DNA of 64,000 nt from Myxococcus flavus (GTDB lineage: Bacteria; Myxococcota; Myxococcia; Myxococcales; Myxococcaceae). Under the pieces are notes generated by a model. It was not told where the DNA came from and ran no database searches. It worked only from the letters and a program-made list of their open reading frames with translations. A program made the translations under genes and the position numbers. The stretch covers positions 6,138,001 to 6,202,000 of the forward strand of contig NZ_CP143624.1 of the NCBI RefSeq assembly GCF_050038885.1, given 5' to 3'. Below are positions 59,474 through 64,000 of the stretch, piece by piece. The number at the start of each line of letters is the position of its first letter. The stretch's first letter is position 1.

Positions 59474-61662
59474 GCCTCTTCCTCCAGCGACGCGGCCAGC
59501 TTGTCGAGCAGCTCGATGGCCGCCTTGGAGATGACCGTGCCGGGGCCGAAGATGGCCGCGGCGCCCGCGGCGCGCAGGGCGTCGTAGTCCTGCGCGGGGA
59601 TGACGCCGCCCACGACGACCATGATGTCCTCGCGGCCCAGCGCCTTGAGCGCCTCCTTGAGCTGCGGCACCAGCGTCAGGTGGCCGGCGGCGAGCGAGCT
59701 GGCGCCGACGACGTGCACGTCGTTCTCCACCGCCTGCCGCGCGGACTCCTCGGGCGTCTGGAACAGGGGGCCGATGTCCACGTCGAAGCCCAGGTCCGCG
59801 AACGCGGTGGCGATGACCTTCTGGCCGCGGTCGTGCCCGTCCTGGCCCATCTTCGCGATGAGGATGCGCGGCCGGCGTCCGAAGCGCGCCAGGAACGCGT
59901 CCGCCTTCGCGCGCGCCTCGGTGATGCCCTGGGCGTCCTTGCCCGCCTCGCTGGAGTACACACCCGTCACGCTGCGCACCGTGGCCTCGTAGCGCCCGAA
60001 GACCTTCTCGAGTGCGTCGCTGATTTCGCCCACCGTCGCCTTGGCGCGGGCCGCGTCGATGGCCAGCGCCAGCAGGTTGCCCTCGCCGCGACGGCCCGCC
60101 TCGGTGAGCGCGTGCAGCTTGCGGCGGACCTCGTCCGCGTTGCGCTCGGCGCGCAGCTCTCGCAGGCGCGCAATCTGGGCCTCGCGCACCGCGGAGTTGT
60201 CCACCTTGAGAATCTCGATGGAGTCCTCGCGCTCGGGCGGGTACTTGTTCACGCCGATGATGGCCTGGCGGCCCGAGTCGATGCGCGCCTGGGTGCGCGC
60301 CGCCGCCTCCTCGATGCGCAGCTTGGGCAGGCCGGCCTCGATGGCCTTCGTCATGCCGCCCAGCGCCTCCACCTCCTGGATGTGGGCCCAGGCCTTCCGG
60401 GCCAGCTCGTGGGTGAGGCGCTCCACGTAGTAGCTGCCGCCCCACGGGTCGATGACGCGCGTGGTGCCGCTCTCCAGCTGGAGGTAGAGCTGGGTGTTGC
60501 GGGCGATGCGCGCGCTGAAGTCGGTGGGCAGCGCGATGGCCTCGTCGAGCGAGTTGGTGTGCAGGCTCTGCGTGTGGCCCTGGGTTGCGGCCATGGCCTC
60601 CACGCAGGTGCGAACGACGTTGTTGAAGACGTCCTGCGCGGTGAGGCTCCAGCCGGAGGTCTGGCTGTGCGTGCGCAGCGCCAGGCTCTTGTCCGTCTTC
60701 GGGGAGAAGCCCTTGATGAGCTTCGCCCAGAGCAGCCGGGCGGCGCGCATCTTGGCCACTTCCATGAAGAAGTTCATGCCAATGGCCCAGAAGAAGGACA
60801 GGCGCGGCGCGAAGGCGTCCACGCCCAGCCCCGCCGCGAGCCCGGCGCGCACGTACTCCACGCCATCCGCCAGCGTGTAGCCCAGCTCCAGGTCCTGCGT
60901 CGCCCCGGCCTCCTGCATGTGGTAGCCGCTGATGCTGATGCTGTTGAAGCGCGGCATCTTCTCCGCCGTGAAGCGGAAGATGTCGCCGATGATGCGCATC
61001 GAGGGGCCGGGCGGGTAGATGTACGTGTTGCGGACCATGAACTCCTTGAGGATGTCGTTCTGGATGGTCCCGCTGAGCTGCTCGGGGCGCACGCCCTGCT
61101 CCTCGGCGGCGACGACGTAGAGCGCCAGCACCGGGAGCACCGCCCCGTTCATCGTCATGGACACGCTCATCTGGTCGAGCGGAATCCGGTCGAACAGGAT
61201 GCGCATGTCCTTGATGGAGTCGATGGCCACGCCCGCCATGCCCACGTCACCCGCCACGCGGGGATGGTCGCTGTCGTAGCCCCGGTGCGTCGCGAGGTCG
61301 AACGCGATGGACAGGCCCTTCTGACCGGCCGCGAGGTTGCGGCGGTAGAAGGCGTTGGAGGCCTCGGCCGTGGAGAAGCCGGCGTACTGGCGCACCGTCC
61401 ACGGCTGCTGCACGTACATGGTGGAGTAGGGGCCGCGCACGAAGGGCGGCAGGCCCGGCAGCGAGCCCAGGTGCTCCACGCCCTCCAGGTCCTCGGGCGT
61501 GTACACCGGCTTGACGGGGATGCCCTCGGGCGTGTCCCAGCGCTCGGCGTTGCGCGCGGCCTCGGCGGCCTGGCGGCGCTGCGCGTCCAGCGCGGGCGCG
61601 GCGGCGTGCGTTTCGGGGGCGTCGAAGTCGATGCCCGAGAAGTCCGGTACCTGGGTGCGCAT
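59470..61662 (-). CDS. mutB: Methylmalonyl-CoA mutase large (catalytic) subunit
   Basis: A 730-residue catalytic subunit that converts (R)-methylmalonyl-CoA to succinyl-CoA. The TIM-barrel part contains PPFVRGPYSTMY, WTVRQYAGFSTAEASNAFYRR and RNTQLYLQLESGTTRVIDPWGG; the C-terminal B12 domain has MGQDGHDRGQ, in which His610 is the lower ligand of cobalt. Its start overlaps the mutA stop by one base, so the two are translationally coupled. It is the standard length for the family. Together with IcmF it handles propionyl-CoA and branched-chain acyl-CoA. Confidence 0.97.
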   Translation of the reverse strand: MRTQVPDFSGIDFDAPETHAAAPALDAQRRQAAEAARNAERWDTPEGIPVKPVYTPEDLEGVEHLGSLPGLPPFVRGPYSTMYVQQPWTVRQYAGFSTAEASNAFYRRNLAAGQKGLSIAFDLATHRGYDSDHPRVAGDVGMAGVAIDSIKDMRILFDRIPLDQMSVSMTMNGAVLPVLALYVVAAEEQGVRPEQLSGTIQNDILKEFMVRNTYIYPPGPSMRIIGDIFRFTAEKMPRFNSISISGYHMQEAGATQDLELGYTLADGVEYVRAGLAAGLGVDAFAPRLSFFWAIGMNFFMEVAKMRAARLLWAKLIKGFSPKTDKSLALRTHSQTSGWSLTAQDVFNNVVRTCVEAMAATQGHTQSLHTNSLDEAIALPTDFSARIARNTQLYLQLESGTTRVIDPWGGSYYVERLTHELARKAWAHIQEVEALGGMTKAIEAGLPKLRIEEAAARTQARIDSGRQAIIGVNKYPPEREDSIEILKVDNSAVREAQIARLRELRAERNADEVRRKLHALTEAGRRGEGNLLALAIDAARAKATVGEISDALEKVFGRYEATVRSVTGVYSSEAGKDAQGITEARAKADAFLARFGRRPRILIAKMGQDGHDRGQKVIATAFADLGFDVDIGPLFQTPEESARQAVENDVHVVGASSLAAGHLTLVPQLKEALKALGREDIMVVVGGVIPAQDYDALRAAGAAAIFGPGTVISKAAIELLDKLAASLEEEA

Positions 61663-63548
61663 CAGGCCACTCCGAGCTGCTGGTGCAGCGAGGACAGGAG
61701 CGCGAACAGGTCCGCTCCCGCGTAGAGGAAGAGGTCCACGCCCGCCGCGCGGAAGGCGGCCTCGTGGTCACCGGGACGGCCCGCCACGGCCACCGCCCGC
61801 GCGCCCTTCGCCTTCAGCGCAGCGGTGAGCGCCGGCACCCATTCGGGGTAGAGGGCGTCCGGCCCGGAGATGACGGCGAGCGGCGCGCCGGAGGCGGCGA
61901 AGCGCTCCGCCGCGTCCGCGATGTCCGCGAAGCCGTGCGCATCCACCGGCTCGATGCCGCCGGCCGCGAGGACGTTGGCGGTCCACGTGGAGCGCGTGGT
62001 GTGCTCGGCCACCGTGCCCAGGCTGGCCAGGAAGGCGCGGGGACGCGCGCCGGTCGCGGCGAGGTGACGGTCGCTCGCGTCGCGCAGGGACTCGAAGGCC
62101 TCCGCCACCCGCACCGGACGCAGGGGCAGGGGGCCGCTGGCCGGCGCTGCGTCGGACGGCGCGGGACGCGGCTCGCGGGACACGGGGGCTTCGCCCAGGT
62201 GGGGGAACTCGCTCACGCCGACAATGGGCAGCTTGCGGGTGCGCACGGCCTTGTCTCGCGCCGCGCGCGTCTCCGAGAGGCCCCGCGCCACGTCGCCCTC
62301 CGTCAGCGCCCTGGCCATGCCGCCAAGCGCCTCGATGCGCCGCAGCTCGGCCCACGCCGCGCGGGCGATGTCCTGGGTGAGCTGCTCCAGGTAGTAGCTG
62401 CCGCCCGCGGGGTCGGCGACGCGGTTGAGGCTCGACTCGTCGCGCAGGATGAGCTGCGTGTTGCGCGCCAGCCGGCGGGCGGACGCGTCGGGCGTGCCCA
62501 GGGCCTCGTCGAAGGGGGAGGTGCTGATGCTGTCCGCGCCACCGACGACGGCGGCGAAGGACTCCGCGGTGGCGCGGAGGATGTTCACCCACGGGTCGCG
62601 CTGCGTCTTCGTGGTGCTCGCGGTGCGCGCGTGCAGCGCCATGGCCTGGGCTTCGGGCGAGCCGCCACACGCCGCCACGGCCTTGGCCCACAAGAGCCGC
62701 GCCGCGCGCAGCCGGGCAATCTCCGGGAAGAACTGTCCACCCACGGACATCGCGAACTGGATGGAGCGCGCCGCGACGTCGGGGGACACGCCCGCGCGCT
62801 CCAGGCCGCGCAGGTACTCCACGCCGGTGGCGATGGCCCAGGCCAGCTCGTGCACCGACGTGGCGCCCGCGTCCGCGTAGGCGCGCGTGGACACCAGCAG
62901 CACCCGGAGGCCGGGCGAGGCTTCACGCAGCGAGGTGACCAGGGGCGCGGCCTGGGTCAGCGTCGCGTCCAGGCCCGCGGGCAGCGCGCCCGTGCGAGCG
63001 AGGATGCCGAGCGGGTCCACGCCGAGGCTGCCCTTCAGCGCCGCGCGGGCGACCCCCGTCTGCTCCGCGACGTGGAGCAGGTGGTTCGCGGCGGTGAGCG
63101 GGTCGGACTCGGGCTCCAGGTGGACCGGCGTCGTGTCCAGCGGCGCATGGGCGAGCAGCCGCCGCAGCGCCTGGGCATCCGGCACGCGGATGCCGCGCGT
63201 GTCGCCGAGGAGGAGCCACACGCCCCAGGCGCCCCGTTCGAGGTCCGTGCGGATGGCCTCGGCGGCCTGCGTCACGTCCGGCTCGCTGTACTCCTGGCAC
63301 ACCACCCACCCACCCTCGGTGAGGCCCAGGGCCTGGGTGCCGCGCACATAGGGCGCCACGCCAGGAGGCTCAGGCGGTGCGGCGGCGTCCTGCTGCGTGT
63401 ACAGCGGCTGGAGCGACAGCCCGCCTTCCAGCTGTGACTGGAGCGCGGAGAAGGGCTTGCCCTTCAGGTCCTTGTCCACGAGCCGGCGCCAGTCCTCCAC
63501 CGACGGGGCCGGGAACTCCGAGGCGATATGGAGAGGCTCTTGAGCCAT
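61662..63548 (-). CDS. mutA: Methylmalonyl-CoA mutase small subunit
   Basis: A 628-residue protein starting at MAQEPLHIAS (63548), with GAGGAC eight bases upstream. It follows the mutase fold (TIM barrel to ~450, then a Rossmann-like domain) but lacks the catalytic B12 site: where the large subunit has DGHDRG, this one reads FLASLGTVAEHTTRSTWT. That is the hallmark of the non-catalytic MutA subunit of the heterodimeric enzyme. It is the first gene of the operon mutA-mutB-meaB-icmF. Confidence 0.93.
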   Translation of the reverse strand: MAQEPLHIASEFPAPSVEDWRRLVDKDLKGKPFSALQSQLEGGLSLQPLYTQQDAAAPPEPPGVAPYVRGTQALGLTEGGWVVCQEYSEPDVTQAAEAIRTDLERGAWGVWLLLGDTRGIRVPDAQALRRLLAHAPLDTTPVHLEPESDPLTAANHLLHVAEQTGVARAALKGSLGVDPLGILARTGALPAGLDATLTQAAPLVTSLREASPGLRVLLVSTRAYADAGATSVHELAWAIATGVEYLRGLERAGVSPDVAARSIQFAMSVGGQFFPEIARLRAARLLWAKAVAACGGSPEAQAMALHARTASTTKTQRDPWVNILRATAESFAAVVGGADSISTSPFDEALGTPDASARRLARNTQLILRDESSLNRVADPAGGSYYLEQLTQDIARAAWAELRRIEALGGMARALTEGDVARGLSETRAARDKAVRTRKLPIVGVSEFPHLGEAPVSREPRPAPSDAAPASGPLPLRPVRVAEAFESLRDASDRHLAATGARPRAFLASLGTVAEHTTRSTWTANVLAAGGIEPVDAHGFADIADAAERFAASGAPLAVISGPDALYPEWVPALTAALKAKGARAVAVAGRPGDHEAAFRAAGVDLFLYAGADLFALLSSLHQQLGVA

Positions 63549-63628
63549 GCTGCGTCCTCGCGGGATGGGAATGGCACCGACCCATAGGCGCAATGGACCG
63601 GCGGGGCAATGGGCTTGGAGGGGCCGAC

Positions 63629-64000
63629 TCAGTCTTCCGACGGGATGTCCTGTCCCTTGAAGCCCCAATCCTCCAGCACTTTGGCTTCATCCAGCGCGTT
63701 CTTTGTCTTCTTGAAGCGGGCGCCGGACACCCCTTTCACCCGGCGCTCGCACGCGGCCCAGGTGGCGTGGCGCTTCACGGAGTTGCCCACCTGACTCAGG
63801 TAGGAGTAGGCCTTGGCCGAGGCCTCGCGCTGCTCCCTGGGCTTTTCCGGAGGCAAGGACATGTCCTCCGGCAGGTCGTGCACCGCCACGCCGTAGCCCT
63901 GGAGCGGGCCGGTGTAGAGCCGCGCGTCGCGCCCCTTCGAGAAGGCCACGGCGATGGCGTCCACGCGCTCGTTGCCGGGAACGCCCACGTGGCCCCGGAT
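63629..64000 (-). CDS. Ribonuclease H with C-terminal viroplasmin-like domain, 3' part
   Basis: The frame is open to the right edge, so the first part is missing. The last part of an RNase H domain is visible: IRGHVGVPGNERVDAIAVAF, with the His of GHxGxPGN and the last catalytic Asp (VDAIA). The final ~50 residues (AYSYLSQVGNSVKRHATWAA, CERRVKGVSGARFKKTKN) resemble the viroplasmin/hybrid-binding domain, which in eukaryotic RNase H1 is N-terminal. Here it lies C-terminal. It would hydrolyse RNA in RNA-DNA hybrids. It lies 80 bp upstream of mutA on the same strand. Confidence 0.7.
   Translation of the reverse strand: MRGHVGVPGNERVDAIAVAFSKGRDARLYTGPLQGYGVAVHDLPEDMSLPPEKPREQREASAKAYSYLSQVGNSVKRHATWAACERRVKGVSGARFKKTKNALDEAKVLEDWGFKGQDIPSED

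Noticed and set aside
59680..63437. Long plus-strand open frames opposite mutB and mutA
   Set aside because: His/Arg/Val-rich shadow translations without domains; the opposite strand shows clear mutase motifs.

Overview
The window is high-GC DNA (strong G/C bias at third codon positions) whose gene content points to a fruiting myxobacterium, most likely Myxococcaceae (Myxococcus, Corallococcus or Pyxidicoccus type). The pointers are many lipoproteins and outer-membrane proteins of unknown role, Asp-Ala-Gly-Thr linkers on surface lipoproteins, Myxococcus-type Cys-rich (DUF4215-like) repeats with a fibro-slime domain, a bacterial phosphagen (arginine) kinase, a Ser/Thr protein kinase, and a double set of B12-dependent acyl-CoA mutases. 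This is inference from family content; no marker gene is present. No rRNA, tRNA or CRISPR array was seen.

Layout. 1-7 kb: 3' part of a Suv3-like RNA helicase; a decayed (5'-truncated, twice frameshifted) DUF1593-LamG gene; a divergent SDR/LysR pair with a palindrome over the LysR ribosome binding site; an ISKra4-type transposase. 7-17 kb: small secreted proteins (including an I36-type inhibitor), an outer-membrane barrel, a chemoreceptor with a 7TMR-DISM-like sensor, a methyltransferase, a BBE-type FAD oxidoreductase and a TonB-dependent receptor. 17-28 kb: a surface/periplasm-rich stretch with a beta-helix protein, a 14-blade WD40 lipoprotein, a PD40 propeller and a 959-residue protein of carboxypeptidase-regulatory-like repeats ending in a PDZ domain.

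28-32.3 kb: a tight operon of an outer-membrane porin-like protein followed by a ProV/ProW/ProX-type glycine betaine importer, apparently uptake across both membranes. 32-38 kb: arginine kinase, poly-gamma-glutamate hydrolase-like lipoprotein, small Cys-rich lipoproteins and an S37-type peptidase lipoprotein. 38-46 kb: a DUF4419 protein with a SUKH-like tail, a membrane Ser/Thr kinase, and, divergent from it, a two-gene unit encoding a thioredoxin/MORN-like fusion and an RHH-like/FHA protein. The kinase-FHA pairing makes this the best candidate here for an undescribed system. 46-55 kb: SNF2 helicase with SWIM finger, TPR protein, CPA2 antiporter with TrkA-N domain, and a fibro-slime/Cys-rich lipoprotein.

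55-63.5 kb: mutA-mutB-meaB-icmF on the minus strand: methylmalonyl-CoA mutase (both subunits), its G-protein chaperone, and the fused isobutyryl-CoA mutase. Together these would route propionyl-CoA to succinyl-CoA and interconvert branched and straight C4 acyl-CoAs. The window ends inside an RNase H gene carrying a C-terminal viroplasmin-like domain. Several convergent gene pairs are separated by strong GC-rich hairpins that probably act as bidirectional terminators.
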